Shown here: one piece after another, positions 36,548 to 45,083 of the stretch
Numbering within the stretch: the stretch's first letter is position 1
Layout of the letters: each line of letters starts with the position of its first letter
From: Oxalicibacterium flavum
Lineage (GTDB): Bacteria; Pseudomonadota; Gammaproteobacteria; Burkholderiales; Burkholderiaceae_D
Direction of reading: 5' to 3'
Assembly: GCF_014635065.1 (NCBI RefSeq)
Contig: NZ_BMCG01000003.1
Location: 496,001-560,000 of the forward strand
Length of the DNA stretch: 64,000 bases
The notes under the pieces: generated by a model
The model's database searches: none
What the model was told of the DNA's origin: nothing
Seen by the model: only the letters and a program-made list of their open reading frames with translations
Position numbers and translations under genes: made by a program

Positions 36548-38230
36548 ATGCCTGCTTCCTTCTCCGCTCGTTTTTCCACGCCTTCAATAGCCGCCATGCC
36601 ATGTCGTGCTCTGCAACGGCAGCGCGGCGCGCTGCATCCGCTGCTGCTGGCATCGCTGGCCATCGCCATGCTGGTGGCGCTGCCGATCGCGGGTGTGCTG
36701 TCGAACCTGTTTGCGGTCGTGGAGGCCGAGGCGCAGACTTTCGCGCACCTGTGGCAGACCGTGCTGCCCGGGTACATCGTCAACAGCGTCGTCATCGCGT
36801 TGATGGTCGTGCTGCTGACCGCCGTGATCGGCATCGGCTGCGCATGGCTGGTGGCGGTCTGCGAATTTCCCGGGCGGCGCGTCTTCGAATGGGCGCTGAT
36901 CCTGCCGCTGGCGATGCCGGCCTACGTGGTGGCATACGCCTATACCGATTTCCTGCAGTTCAGCGGGCCGGTGCAAGGCGCGTTGCGCGCATGGTTCGGC
37001 TGGCAGGGCGGCAGCTACTGGTTCCCGGAGATCCGTTCGGTCGGTGGCGCCGGCCTGCTGTTCGGCTTCATTCTCTATCCCTACGTCTATCTGATCGTAC
37101 GCAATGCCTTCCTCGAGCGCAGTTCGCGCATGTGGGATGCGGCGCGTACGCTGGGCGCGGGACCGTGGCGCGCCTTCTTCGCCGTCAGCCTGCCGCTGGC
37201 GCGTCCGGCGGCGGCGGCCGGCATCGCGCTGGCACTGATGGAAACGCTGGCCGATTACGGTGCGGTTGACTACTTCGGCGTGCAGACGCTGACGACCGGT
37301 ATCTACAAGTCCTGGTACACCTTTTCCGATCGCACGGCCGCGGCGCAGATCGCCGGCGTATTGCTGCTGACCGTGATGCTGCTGATGTTCGTCGAACAGA
37401 AGAGCCGGGGCAGGGCGCGCTATTACGCAGTCGGCGCACGTGGCTCCGTGCAGCAGAGGCCTGTTCTGCGCGGCTGGCAGGCATGGGGCGCGATGGCGTT
37501 CTGCGGCCTGCCGATCCTGCTCGGCTTCGTCGCGCCGTTCGCGATCCTGCTGCATCTGCTGCTCGATGCCGAGAGCGTGGTGGTGAGCACGCGCTATCTG
37601 GACTGGCTCGGCAACACGGTGCTGCTGGGTGGCATCACGGCCGTCATCGCGATCGTCGTCTGCGTCGTGATCGCGTATGCGGCGCGTACCTCGGGCGGGC
37701 TGCTGCAGCGTGTCTGCAACCGCATCATCGGCATGGGCTACGCGATTCCGGGCGCGGTGATCGCGGTCGGCATCCTGATTCCGATCGCACGCCTCGACCA
37801 ATGGAGCGCCGAGCAGGGCATCGCGCTCGTGCTGAGCGGCAGCGTGGTGGCGCTGGTCTATGCGTATCTGGTGCGCTTCCTCGCGATTGCGCTGCAGAGC
37901 GTGCAGGCGGGTTTGCTCAAGATCACGCCGGCCATGGATGCGAGCGCACGCAGCCTCGGTCACGGCATCGGTTCCATGCTGGCGCGCGTGCATGCGCCGC
38001 TGCTGTGGCGCAGCGTGCTGACGGCCGGACTGCTGGTGTTCGTCGATGTGGTCAAGGAACTGCCGGCGACCTATACGATTCGCCCCTTCAACTTCGACAC
38101 ACTGGCGGTGGTTGCGCACCAGCTGGCATCCGACGAGCGGCTTGGCGAAGCAGCCTTGCCGTCCTTTTCCATCGTGCTGATCGCAATGGTGCCGGTGATC
38201 GTGCTGGCACGCGCGATGGCGCGGCGATGA
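36548..38230 (+). CDS. fbpB: Ferric iron ABC transporter permease, fused two-domain type
   Basis: This 560-residue inner-membrane permease has about twelve hydrophobic segments in two tandem permease domains. EAA-type loops are visible in each: DAARTLGAGPWRAFFAVSLPLARPAAAAG at about 197-225 (shown in part) and DASARSLGHGIGSMLARVHAPLL at about 459-481. This duplicated layout is typical of FbpB/SfuB iron(III) permeases. ATG 36548 is used; ATG 36596 is possible. It is divergent from the ATPase gene and shares the Fur box. The periplasmic binding protein must be encoded elsewhere. Confidence 0.88.
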   Translation: MPASFSARFSTPSIAAMPCRALQRQRGALHPLLLASLAIAMLVALPIAGVLSNLFAVVEAEAQTFAHLWQTVLPGYIVNSVVIALMVVLLTAVIGIGCAWLVAVCEFPGRRVFEWALILPLAMPAYVVAYAYTDFLQFSGPVQGALRAWFGWQGGSYWFPEIRSVGGAGLLFGFILYPYVYLIVRNAFLERSSRMWDAARTLGAGPWRAFFAVSLPLARPAAAAGIALALMETLADYGAVDYFGVQTLTTGIYKSWYTFSDRTAAAQIAGVLLLTVMLLMFVEQKSRGRARYYAVGARGSVQQRPVLRGWQAWGAMAFCGLPILLGFVAPFAILLHLLLDAESVVVSTRYLDWLGNTVLLGGITAVIAIVVCVVIAYAARTSGGLLQRVCNRIIGMGYAIPGAVIAVGILIPIARLDQWSAEQGIALVLSGSVVALVYAYLVRFLAIALQSVQAGLLKITPAMDASARSLGHGIGSMLARVHAPLLWRSVLTAGLLVFVDVVKELPATYTIRPFNFDTLAVVAHQLASDERLGEAALPSFSIVLIAMVPVIVLARAMARR

Positions 38231-38351
38231 ACAATATTCATCGCGCCCGCCGACGATACGAAAATAATCACGGACAGGACTGTCGCGAGAGCGCACACTG
38301 CCGGATTCGCCTGCGCCCGGTGCAGGCGATGAAAGACAAGACAGCCGATTC

Positions 38352-39272
38352 ATGACCGATCCCGCAACACATCGCCCCTCTTCTTCGTCCACGTCGGCGT
38401 GGCTGGCGCTCATGCCGATGCTGTTCGTCGTGCTGTGGAGCACCGGCTTCATCGCCGCCAAGTACGGCCTGCCGTATGCACCGCCGCTGACCTTCCTGAT
38501 CCTGCGCTTCCTGGTCGTCTCGATTCTGCTGGTACCCCTGGTGCTGCTGGTGCGTGCGCCATGGCCGGCGGACAAGGCATGGCACATCGCGGTCTCCGGC
38601 GTGCTGCTGCATGCGGGCTACCTGGCCGGCGTGTGGTGCGCGATCAAGCTCGGCATGCCGGCCGGACTGTCGGCGCTGATCGTGGGATTGCAGCCGGTGC
38701 TGACGGCGTTTGCCGCACCGCTGGTCGGCGAGCGCGTGCGCGGCCGTCAGTGGCTGGGGCTGGTGCTCGGACTGTCTGGTGTGGGGCTGGTGGTCGCCAA
38801 CAAGATTTCGCTGGTGGGCCTGACGCTGGAGAGCATCGTCTGCTGCGTGATCGCGCTGTTCTCGATCACCATCGGCACGCTGTACCAGAAGCGCCATTGC
38901 CCGCACTTCGATCTGCGCTCGGGTACGCTGATCCAGTACGTCGCTTCGCTGCTGGCGATACTGCCGCTGGCGATCTGGTTCGAGGACTGGACGCCGGCCT
39001 TCGCCGCGGTGGAATGGACGCCGGAATTCATCGGCGCCTTGCTGTGGTCGGTGCTGGCACTGTCGATCGGCGCGATCTTCGTGCTGTTCGCGCTGATCCG
39101 CCGTAGCGCCGCGACCAGCGTCACCAGCCTGCTGTACCTGACGCCGCCGACCACGGCGGTGATGGCGTGGCTGGCATTTGGCGAAGTGTTCAGCATGGTC
39201 GGCTTGCTGGGAATGGTATTGGCGGTGCTGGGCGTGGCCTTCGTGGTGAGCAAGTCGGCGCGGTCGGACTGA
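38352..39272 (+). CDS. DMT-family (EamA) inner-membrane transporter
   Basis: This 306-residue protein has ten hydrophobic segments in two EamA repeats (LWSTGFIAAKYGLPYAPPLTFLILRF near 28-53; TSVTSLLYLTPPTTAVMAWLAFGEVF near 254-279, each shown in part here). Such proteins export amino acids or other small metabolites; the substrate is unknown. It is not closely similar to the DMT protein at 4810. It stands alone between fbpB and the endopeptidase gene. Confidence 0.87.
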   Translation: MTDPATHRPSSSSTSAWLALMPMLFVVLWSTGFIAAKYGLPYAPPLTFLILRFLVVSILLVPLVLLVRAPWPADKAWHIAVSGVLLHAGYLAGVWCAIKLGMPAGLSALIVGLQPVLTAFAAPLVGERVRGRQWLGLVLGLSGVGLVVANKISLVGLTLESIVCCVIALFSITIGTLYQKRHCPHFDLRSGTLIQYVASLLAILPLAIWFEDWTPAFAAVEWTPEFIGALLWSVLALSIGAIFVLFALIRRSAATSVTSLLYLTPPTTAVMAWLAFGEVFSMVGLLGMVLAVLGVAFVVSKSARSD

Positions 39273-39409
39273 TGTTTCTTTTTGGAAATAAAATAGGCCG
39301 CTGCCCGGATAAATGTTTTTCCCCGCCGAAACAACGCACCTTTCTGGTGAAAAATGAATATTAATAGTTAGAAAATAGTTTAATGACTAACGCTAACTGA
39401 TTCATTTGC

Positions 39410-39437
39410 TTGCGTATTTTCTTCATTTTGCTAAACT
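39410..39437 (+). promoter_or_regulatory. Extended -10 promoter for the D,D-endopeptidase gene
   Basis: -35 TTGCGT (39410-39415), a 16-base spacer ending TGC (extended -10), and -10 TAAACT (39432-39437) lie in an AT-rich stretch 36 bases upstream of the start codon. The preceding bases 39367-39399 carry GTTAG/CTAAC repeats that could bind a regulator. Confidence 0.55.
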
Positions 39438-39472
39438 GCAAGCAATTTTTGTTTCGCTTTGGGGAGCCGCAG

Positions 39473-40618
39473 ATGATCAAGTCCGCGCTAGGCATCTTTT
39501 TTTCGCTATTGATCGTCGCCACGCCACTCGCCCACGCCAAGGAAGCCAAGACTTCTCCCAAGAAGCAGACCGCCAGCAAGACGGTAAAGAAAGCGCCTGC
39601 CAAGGCGACTGCCGCCAAGTCCACCGCCAGGAAAACCAAGACCGCAAAGAAGGCAAGCGCCAAGGCGCCTGCGCGCAAGAACGCATCGCTCAACAGCAAG
39701 GAACGGCTGGTCAAGAAGACCGTGGTGGTCAATGGCAAGCGCAAGACGGTCTATCAGCGCGTTGCAGCCCGTCCTTCGCTGCCGGTGGTGCCGCCCGTCA
39801 TGACGGCTGGCGACCTGGCCGGCCTGAACCTCACGCGCGATCCGCTGGCGCTGGCGTCGAACGTCGCGCTGGTCATGGACCAGTCCGATTCCACCGTGCT
39901 GTTCGAGAAGAACGCCAACGTCACGCTGCCGATCGCTTCCATCACCAAGCTGATGACGGCGCTGGTGGTGGTCGAGTCGCATCAGGACATGGATGAAATC
40001 CTCGAAGTCACGAGCGAGGACATCGACCGCGAGAAGAACAGTTCGTCGCGCCTGCGCGTCGGCTCGCGCCTGTCGCGCGCCAACATGCTGCACATCGCAT
40101 TGATGAGTTCCGAGAACCGCGCGGCGTCGGCATTGGGCCGTCATTATCCGGGCGGCATCCATGCCTTCGTTTCCGCCATGAACGCCAAGGCGCGCGAGCT
40201 CGGCATGAGCGGCACGCGCTATGTGGATTCGACCGGCCTGTCTAGCCTCAACGTCGCCACCGCACGCGATCTGGCGCGGCTGGTCGCGCACGCCTCGCGC
40301 CATCCTATCCTGTGCCAGTATTCGACCGACACCAAGTACGTGGTCGATCCGGGCGGCCATTCGCTGCAGTATGCGAACTCCAATCGTCTCGTCAACAACC
40401 CGGACTGGGAAATCGGCCTGCAGAAGACCGGCTACATTTCCGAAGCCGGCCGTTGCCTCGTCATGCAGACCAACATCAACGGCCGTCCGATCGTGATGAT
40501 CTTCCTCGATTCCAAGGGCAAGTACTCGCGTCTCGGCGATGCGCAGCGCATCCGCAAGTGGATAGAGGAAACCCAGCCGCAGAATGCCTCGCGCACGGTG
40601 CGCAAGATCGAGAGCTGA
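39473..40618 (+). CDS. pbpG: D-alanyl-D-alanine endopeptidase (penicillin-binding protein 7 type)
   Basis: This 381-residue periplasmic serine peptidase cuts peptidoglycan cross-links. It has a signal peptide (IKSALGIFFSLLIVATPLAHA) and an unusual lysine/alanine-rich linker (about 24-90, rich in KKAPAKATAAK-type runs). The S11 peptidase motifs are S156-I-T-K159, S213-E-N215 and KTG in LQKTGYIS. The basic linker may hold it to acidic wall or membrane polymers (inference). ATG 39473 follows GGGGAG. It ends at a very strong terminator. Confidence 0.92.
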   Translation: MIKSALGIFFSLLIVATPLAHAKEAKTSPKKQTASKTVKKAPAKATAAKSTARKTKTAKKASAKAPARKNASLNSKERLVKKTVVVNGKRKTVYQRVAARPSLPVVPPVMTAGDLAGLNLTRDPLALASNVALVMDQSDSTVLFEKNANVTLPIASITKLMTALVVVESHQDMDEILEVTSEDIDREKNSSSRLRVGSRLSRANMLHIALMSSENRAASALGRHYPGGIHAFVSAMNAKARELGMSGTRYVDSTGLSSLNVATARDLARLVAHASRHPILCQYSTDTKYVVDPGGHSLQYANSNRLVNNPDWEIGLQKTGYISEAGRCLVMQTNINGRPIVMIFLDSKGKYSRLGDAQRIRKWIEETQPQNASRTVRKIES

Positions 40619-40632
40619 TTCTGTCGGAAGAA

Positions 40633-40672
40633 CCAACAAAAAAGCGAACCCTGCGGTTCGCTTTTTTGTTGG
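40633..40672. terminator. Strong bidirectional terminator
   Basis: A perfect 18-bp stem (40633-40650 with 40655-40672) has a 4-base loop CTGC. Its inner part is AAGCGAACC / GGTTCGCTT and its outer part holds A- and T-runs. It serves both pbpG and the convergent IclR gene. Confidence 0.93.
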
Positions 40673-40684
40673 ATGCGTGAAGTT

Positions 40685-41488
40685 TCAGCGCGCCGTCTGT
40701 CCATTGGCAACGGCCGGGTTGTAGCCGAGTGCGGCAGATATCTGGCGTGCGGTCGCCATCAAGTCTTCCAGCCATGCTTCCTGCAGGCGGTCGGCCGGCG
40801 CCGAGATCGACAACCCGGCAATCAGCTTGCCGCTGTCGTCGTGAATGCCGGCTGCCATGCAGCGCACGCCGAGTTCCAGTTCCTCGTTGTCGCGCGCATA
40901 GCCGTGGGCACGCACGCGTTCGAGTTCGGCTTCGAGCTTGTCGAGTTCGGTGATCGAGTTGCGGTTGTGGCCGGCGAGGCCGGTGCGTTGCGCATACTCG
41001 CGCACCGATTTCGGTTCATCGACCGACAGGAACAGCTTGCCGGTCGAGGTCAGGTGCAGCGGCGCATGTCCGCCGACGGCGCGCACCACCTGCATGCCCG
41101 AGCGTTCGGAATAGGCACGGTCGATGTAGATGATCTCGTCGTTCTGGCGTACCGACAGATTGACCGCCTGGTCGGTCTTGCGATGCAGGTTGCGCATCAG
41201 GTCGAGCGCGGCGTCGCGGATGTCGAGGCGGCTCTTGACCACGTTGCCGAGTTCCAGCAGCCGCATGCCGAGCCGGTAGGTTCCGGGTTCGGAACGGTCG
41301 ACGAAGCGCTTGAGCACCAGGTCGTTGAGGATGCGGTGCGCGGTTGACGGATGCAGGCCGGTGGCGGCCGCGAGTTCCTTGAGGCTGACGGGGTCGGGGT
41401 GGGTGGCAAGCGCATCCAGCAGGGAGACCATGCGCTCGATGACCTGTATGGATGTCTTTTCCTGATCTGCAGTGATGGGTGTGCTCAT
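40685..41488 (-). CDS. IclR-family transcriptional regulator
   Basis: This 267-residue regulator has an N-terminal winged helix (VIERMVSLLDALATHPDPVSLKELAAATGLHPSTAHRIL, about 14-52) and an IclR effector domain (about 80-255) with ALDLMRNLHRKTDQAVNLSVR, LTSTGKLFLS and ELELGVRCMAAGIHDDSGKLIAGLSISAP. Such proteins control catabolic or efflux genes in answer to small molecules. No catabolic operon is adjacent; the only divergent neighbour is dgkA, so its target is not evident. Confidence 0.92.
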   Translation of the reverse strand: MSTPITADQEKTSIQVIERMVSLLDALATHPDPVSLKELAAATGLHPSTAHRILNDLVLKRFVDRSEPGTYRLGMRLLELGNVVKSRLDIRDAALDLMRNLHRKTDQAVNLSVRQNDEIIYIDRAYSERSGMQVVRAVGGHAPLHLTSTGKLFLSVDEPKSVREYAQRTGLAGHNRNSITELDKLEAELERVRAHGYARDNEELELGVRCMAAGIHDDSGKLIAGLSISAPADRLQEAWLEDLMATARQISAALGYNPAVANGQTAR

Positions 41489-41632
41489 GTTTCGCGGTGA
41501 CAGTGCAGAGCCACCGTTATATCACATTGTGAAAGATCGAAACAGCAGGATAGTGCCATCTGTCTGCTTGTCTGCCGTCGGGCCTGCATCGATAATGGCC
41601 GCACCATCTTCCGACAATTGTTATCCCACCTC

Positions 41633-42046
41633 ATGTCCACCACCCCCGATCCTTCTTCCCCGCAGCCGGTCAGCGAATTCAAGAGCAAGAGCGGCCTGCG
41701 CCGCATCGTCTCCGCCTTCCGCTATTCGATGGCGGGTCTGTGCACGGCATGGCGCATCGAACATGCGTTCCGGCAGGAGGCGGTGCTGTTCGTGGTGGCT
41801 GCGGTATTGGCCTGCATGCTGCCGGTGACGCCATGGGAACGACTGGCGCTGATCGGCGTGTTCGTGCTGGTGCTGGTAGTGGAATTGCTCAATTCCGCGA
41901 TCGAGGCGGCGGTGGATCGCGTCTCGCTCGAGCGCAATCCGTTGTCGCGCAATGCCAAGGATTTCGGCAGCGCGGCCGTGCTGCTGACGCTGCTGCTGGC
42001 CGGCGCGACGTGGCTGGTGATCCTCTGGCCTTATTTTCTTGGTTGA
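41633..42046 (+). CDS. dgkA: Diacylglycerol kinase
   Basis: This 137-residue inner-membrane kinase phosphorylates diacylglycerol, recycling lipid left from membrane-derived glycan synthesis. It has the family core with three membrane helices and the catalytic stretch VELLNSAIEAAVDRVSLE at about 80-97, plus the N-terminal RRIVSAFRYSMAGLCTAWRIEHAFRQE split over 22-48. A proline/serine-rich tail of about 20 residues precedes the domain. ATG 41633 has no strong ribosome site; the TTG at 41618 is an alternative. Confidence 0.93.
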   Translation: MSTTPDPSSPQPVSEFKSKSGLRRIVSAFRYSMAGLCTAWRIEHAFRQEAVLFVVAAVLACMLPVTPWERLALIGVFVLVLVVELLNSAIEAAVDRVSLERNPLSRNAKDFGSAAVLLTLLLAGATWLVILWPYFLG

Positions 42047-42061
42047 ATCTGTCGCTGCATG

Positions 42062-42093
42062 AAAAAAGCCGAAGCGATCGCTTCGGCTTTTTT
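42062..42093. terminator. Bidirectional rho-independent terminator
   Basis: A 14-bp stem (42062-42075 with 42080-42093, core GCCGAAGC / GCTTCGGC) with loop GATC has A6 and T6 flanks. It lies between convergent dgkA and the FMN reductase gene. Confidence 0.92.
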
Positions 42094-42107
42094 GTTGGGC
42101 GTGTCGC

Positions 42108-42665
42108 TCAGGTCTGCGCGTTGCGGTCTATCCATTGCGCGAAGGCGGCGAGGAACTTGCCGAGGAATTTCTCGCTGCGTTCATCGAGCTTGCCGGCGTC
42201 GTCGATCAGCTTGTCGACGCCGCCGAGATAGACCTCGGGCTGTGGCAGGATCGCCAGGCCGACCGCCGCCGCGACCTGACGCAGGTGATGCGCGGCGCCG
42301 AAGCCGCCGGTCGGTCCCGGCGAGGCGCTGATGATGGCGCCCGGCTTGCCGAGCCACACGCCTTCGCCATACGGACGCGAGGCGATGTCGATCGCGTTCT
42401 TCAGCACGCCCGGCACCGAGCGGTTGTATTCGGGCGTGACGAACAGTACGGCGTCGGCCGGCTTGATCCGCGCACGGAAGTCGATCACGTTCTGCGGCGG
42501 ATCGGCTTCCCAGTCCTGGCTGAAATGCGGCAGGTCGGCGATATCGATGATCGTCAGCTTGAGATTGGTCGGGGCGATGCCGATCAGTGCCTGTGCCACC
42601 TTGCGGTTCAGCGATTCCTTGCGCGGGCTGCCGACGATGACTGCGACGTTGCGGGTTGTGCTCAT
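42108..42665 (-). CDS. NAD(P)H-dependent FMN reductase (ChrR/YieF-like)
   Basis: This 185-residue flavodoxin-like enzyme reduces FMN, quinones or similar electron acceptors. It has the FMN phosphate loop GSPRKESLNRKVAQAL (about 12-27), PEYNRSVPGVLKNAIDIASRP (about 78-98, shown in part) and GGFGAAHHLRQ. The last two are typical of the ChrR/YieF branch. Relatives reduce chromate, but that activity cannot be claimed here. It is unrelated in position to the chromate transporter 9 kb away. An aldo-keto reductase gene lies 51 bases upstream on the same strand. Confidence 0.9.
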   Translation of the reverse strand: MSTTRNVAVIVGSPRKESLNRKVAQALIGIAPTNLKLTIIDIADLPHFSQDWEADPPQNVIDFRARIKPADAVLFVTPEYNRSVPGVLKNAIDIASRPYGEGVWLGKPGAIISASPGPTGGFGAAHHLRQVAAAVGLAILPQPEVYLGGVDKLIDDAGKLDERSEKFLGKFLAAFAQWIDRNAQT

Positions 42666-42716
42666 GATGCTCCTTTCGGAAAAATGAGGGGTGCTGTCCT
42701 GACTTGCTTGCCGTGC

Positions 42717-43763
42717 CTAGGGCGCGGGATTCGGATGGCGCGCGTGGATTTCCTCGATGCCGGCAACGACGTCGTCCGACAGCGCGAGATCGATGCTCGC
42801 CAGATTGCTCTGCAATTGTGCCAGCGTGGTGGCGCCGATGATGTTGCTGGTCACGAAGGGACGGGTGTTGACCCAGGCCAATGCCATCTGCGCCGGATCG
42901 AGACCGTGCTTGTTCGCCAGCGCCACATAGGCGGCCACGGCTTCGGTTGCATAGGGCGACTTGTAGCGCACGAAACGGCTGAACAGTGTCAGGCGGCCGT
43001 CGGCCGGTTGCGCATTCAGATACTTGCCCGACAGCGTGCCGAAGGCCAGCGGCGAATAGGCGAGCAGGCCGACCTGTTCGCGATGTGCGAATTCCGACAG
43101 GCCGAGTTCGAAGCTGCGGTTGAGCAGGTTGTACGGATTCTGGATGCTGACGATGCGCGGCAGGCCGAGCCGCTCGGCGGCGCGCAGGAACTGCGAGACG
43201 CCCCACGGCGTTTCGTTGGATACGCCGATGTGGCGAATCTTGCCGGCCTGGACGAACTCCGCCAGCACGCCCAGTGTTTCCTCGATCGGTGTGGTGTCTT
43301 CGTCGGCGTGATGCACGTATTCGCGGCTGCCGAAGATGTTGACGCTGCGGTCCGGCCAGTGCAGCTGATAGAGATCGATGTAGTCGGTCTGCAGGCGCTC
43401 GAGATTGCCGTGCAGCGCCTCGGTCAAACCGCGCCGGTCGAGGCGCGAATAGCCGTTGCGGATGTGCTGCGGATTGTGCGCCATGCGCGCCGGTCCGGTG
43501 GCCTTGGTCGCCAGCACGATGCGCTTGCGCTTGCCGCTCTTCTTGAGCCAGCTTCCCAGATAGCGTTCGGTCAGTCCCTGCGTTTCCGGCTTGGGCGGCA
43601 CCGGGTACATCTCTGCTGCGTCAACCAGATTGACGCCGGCCTCGAGCGCCATGTCGAGTTGCGCGTGGGCATCCGCTTCCGAATTCTGTTCGCCCCAGGT
43701 CATGGTGCCCAGCGCGATCGCGCTGACGCGGATGTCTGTATTGCCGAGTAAATGGTATTTCAT
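42717..43763 (-). CDS. NADP(H)-dependent aldo-keto reductase (Tas-like)
   Basis: This 348-residue oxidoreductase has the aldo-keto reductase catalytic tetrad: D48, Y53, K87 and H135 (VDAAEMYP, LATKATG, YQLHWPD). The insert MYPVPPKPETQGLTERYLGSWL is typical of the E. coli Tas branch. It reduces aldehydes or ketones with NADPH; the physiological substrate is unknown. ATG 43763 has AAAGGGG upstream. It is likely the first gene of a two-gene unit with the FMN reductase. Confidence 0.92.
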   Translation of the reverse strand: MKYHLLGNTDIRVSAIALGTMTWGEQNSEADAHAQLDMALEAGVNLVDAAEMYPVPPKPETQGLTERYLGSWLKKSGKRKRIVLATKATGPARMAHNPQHIRNGYSRLDRRGLTEALHGNLERLQTDYIDLYQLHWPDRSVNIFGSREYVHHADEDTTPIEETLGVLAEFVQAGKIRHIGVSNETPWGVSQFLRAAERLGLPRIVSIQNPYNLLNRSFELGLSEFAHREQVGLLAYSPLAFGTLSGKYLNAQPADGRLTLFSRFVRYKSPYATEAVAAYVALANKHGLDPAQMALAWVNTRPFVTSNIIGATTLAQLQSNLASIDLALSDDVVAGIEEIHARHPNPAP

Positions 43764-43853
43764 CGAATCCCCTTTCTTGCGAGGCATTCGAGTCTATCAA
43801 CAATCGTCGAGGCTTACCGGACGTGGTCCCGATAGATATCTGCGCTATATCGA

Positions 43854-43911
43854 TATGCGCAAATCAAGTAGTTCGCAATTTGAGCCAATCCCGTCCTTCT
43901 TTATGCGCAAA
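43854..43911 (+). repeat. Direct repeat TATGCGCAAA upstream of sbp
   Basis: TATGCGCAAA occurs at 43854-43863 and again at 43902-43911, 48 bases apart start to start, in the 258-base gap between the aldo-keto reductase and sbp. A spacing of about 4.5 helical turns could allow cooperative binding, but no known regulator is matched. Confidence 0.4.
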
Positions 43912-43925
43912 ACAGATAAGCAACC

Positions 43926-43941
43926 GCGAAACAATTCGTTC
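43926..43941 (+). promoter_or_regulatory. Candidate CysB-type operator upstream of sbp
   Basis: GCGAAACAATTCGTTC at 43926-43941, followed by a T-rich run, matches the sequence at 56448-56463 upstream of cysT at 14 of 16 positions, with the same T-rich run after it. The two sites lie 80 and 63 bases before their start codons. A CysB-type regulator gene closes the cysTWA operon. Confidence 0.55.
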
Positions 43942-44021
43942 GTTTTTTTTTGGCGCAACCGTACTCTTCATGCTCTGGAAACAGATTGGTTTGTTTTCGA
44001 AAACACTGCTCAGGGGAAAAT

Positions 44022-45026
44022 ATGCTGCTCAAGAAACTGGTAGGAAGTGCACTGGCACTCGCATTGATTGCGCCGGCCGTCCACGCAAAGGAAGTGTCGC
44101 TGTTGAACGTCTCGTACGATCCGACCCGCGAACTGTATCAGGAATTCAACAAGGCCTTCACCAAGGAGTGGAAAGCCAAAAGCGGTGACGATCTGAAGAT
44201 TCGCACTTCGCACGGCGGTTCGGGCAAGCAGGGCCGCTCGGTCATCGATGGCCTGGAAGCCGATGTGGTGACGCTGGCACTGGCCTATGACATTGACGCC
44301 ATCGCCGACAGGGGCCTGATCGCCAAGGACTGGCAGAAACGCCTGCCGCACAACAGCTCCCCCTATACCTCGACCATTGTGTTCCTGGTGCGCAAGGGCA
44401 ATCCAAAAGGCATCAAGGATTGGGACGACCTGGTCAAGCCGGGTGTCGCCGTGATCACGCCGAATCCGAAGACCTCGGGCGGCGCACGCTGGAACCACCT
44501 CGCCGCATGGCTGTATGCGCTGAAGCAACCGGGCGGCACCGAAGCCAAGGCTACCGACTTCATCAGCAAGCTCTACAAGAACGTGCCGGTGCTGGATTCC
44601 GGCGCGCGCGGTTCGACCACCACCTTCGTTGAACGCGGCATCGGTGACGTCCTGCTGGCCTGGGAAAACGAAGCCATCCTGGCAATCAAGGAACTCGGCC
44701 CGGACAAGGTAGAGATCGTGGCGCCGAGCGTGTCCATCCTGGCAGAACCGCCGGTGACCGTGGTCGACAAGAACGTTGATCGTCGCGGTACGCGTGAAGT
44801 GGCGGAAGCCTACCTGAAGTATCTGTACACGACCGAAGGTCAGGAGCTCGCGGCACAGAACTACTACCGTCCGATCGACACCAAGATCGCTGCCAAGTAT
44901 GCCTCGCAGTTCCCGAAACTGAAGCTCTACACGATCGAGGACGTCGGCGGCTGGACCAAGGCGCAAAAGGATCACTTCTCCGATGGCGGCGTGTTCGACA
45001 AGATCTACCAGCCGGGCAGCAAGTAA
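44022..45026 (+). CDS. sbp: Sulfate ABC transporter substrate-binding protein
   Basis: This 334-residue periplasmic protein captures sulfate (or thiosulfate) for the CysTWA importer. It has a signal peptide ([17 protein letters not shown]) and the family signature [21 protein letters not shown] at about 66-86 (shown in part), then [27 protein letters not shown] and the C-terminal [20 protein letters not shown] 44022 follows CAGGGG. It lies upstream of ssuE after a hairpin, 11.5 kb from cysT. Sharing a possible operator with cysT suggests joint control. Confidence 0.95.
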   Translation: MLLKKLVGSALALALIAPAVHAKEVSLLNVSYDPTRELYQEFNKAFTKEWKAKSGDDLKIRTSHGGSGKQGRSVIDGLEADVVTLALAYDIDAIADRGLIAKDWQKRLPHNSSPYTSTIVFLVRKGNPKGIKDWDDLVKPGVAVITPNPKTSGGARWNHLAAWLYALKQPGGTEAKATDFISKLYKNVPVLDSGARGSTTTFVERGIGDVLLAWENEAILAIKELGPDKVEIVAPSVSILAEPPVTVVDKNVDRRGTREVAEAYLKYLYTTEGQELAAQNYYRPIDTKIAAKYASQFPKLKLYTIEDVGGWTKAQKDHFSDGGVFDKIYQPGSK

Positions 45027-45035
45027 TCCGAATAT

Positions 45036-45056
45036 CCCCGGGTCTCCCCGGGGTTC
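45036..45056 (+). terminator. Hairpin between sbp and ssuE (weak terminator/attenuator)
   Basis: CCCCGGG (45036-45042) pairs with CCCGGGG (45047-45053) around TCTC, followed by TTCCTTC rather than a full T-run. It may reduce read-through from the highly expressed binding-protein gene into the ssu operon. Confidence 0.5.
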
Positions 45057-45083
45057 CTTCAACAAAGCTTCGAACGCAGAAAA

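Noticed and set aside
39361-39400. Small RNA or attenuator upstream of pbpG
   Set aside because: GTTAG/CTAAC repeats are present but there is no terminator-like hairpin; a plain promoter explains the AT-rich stretch.
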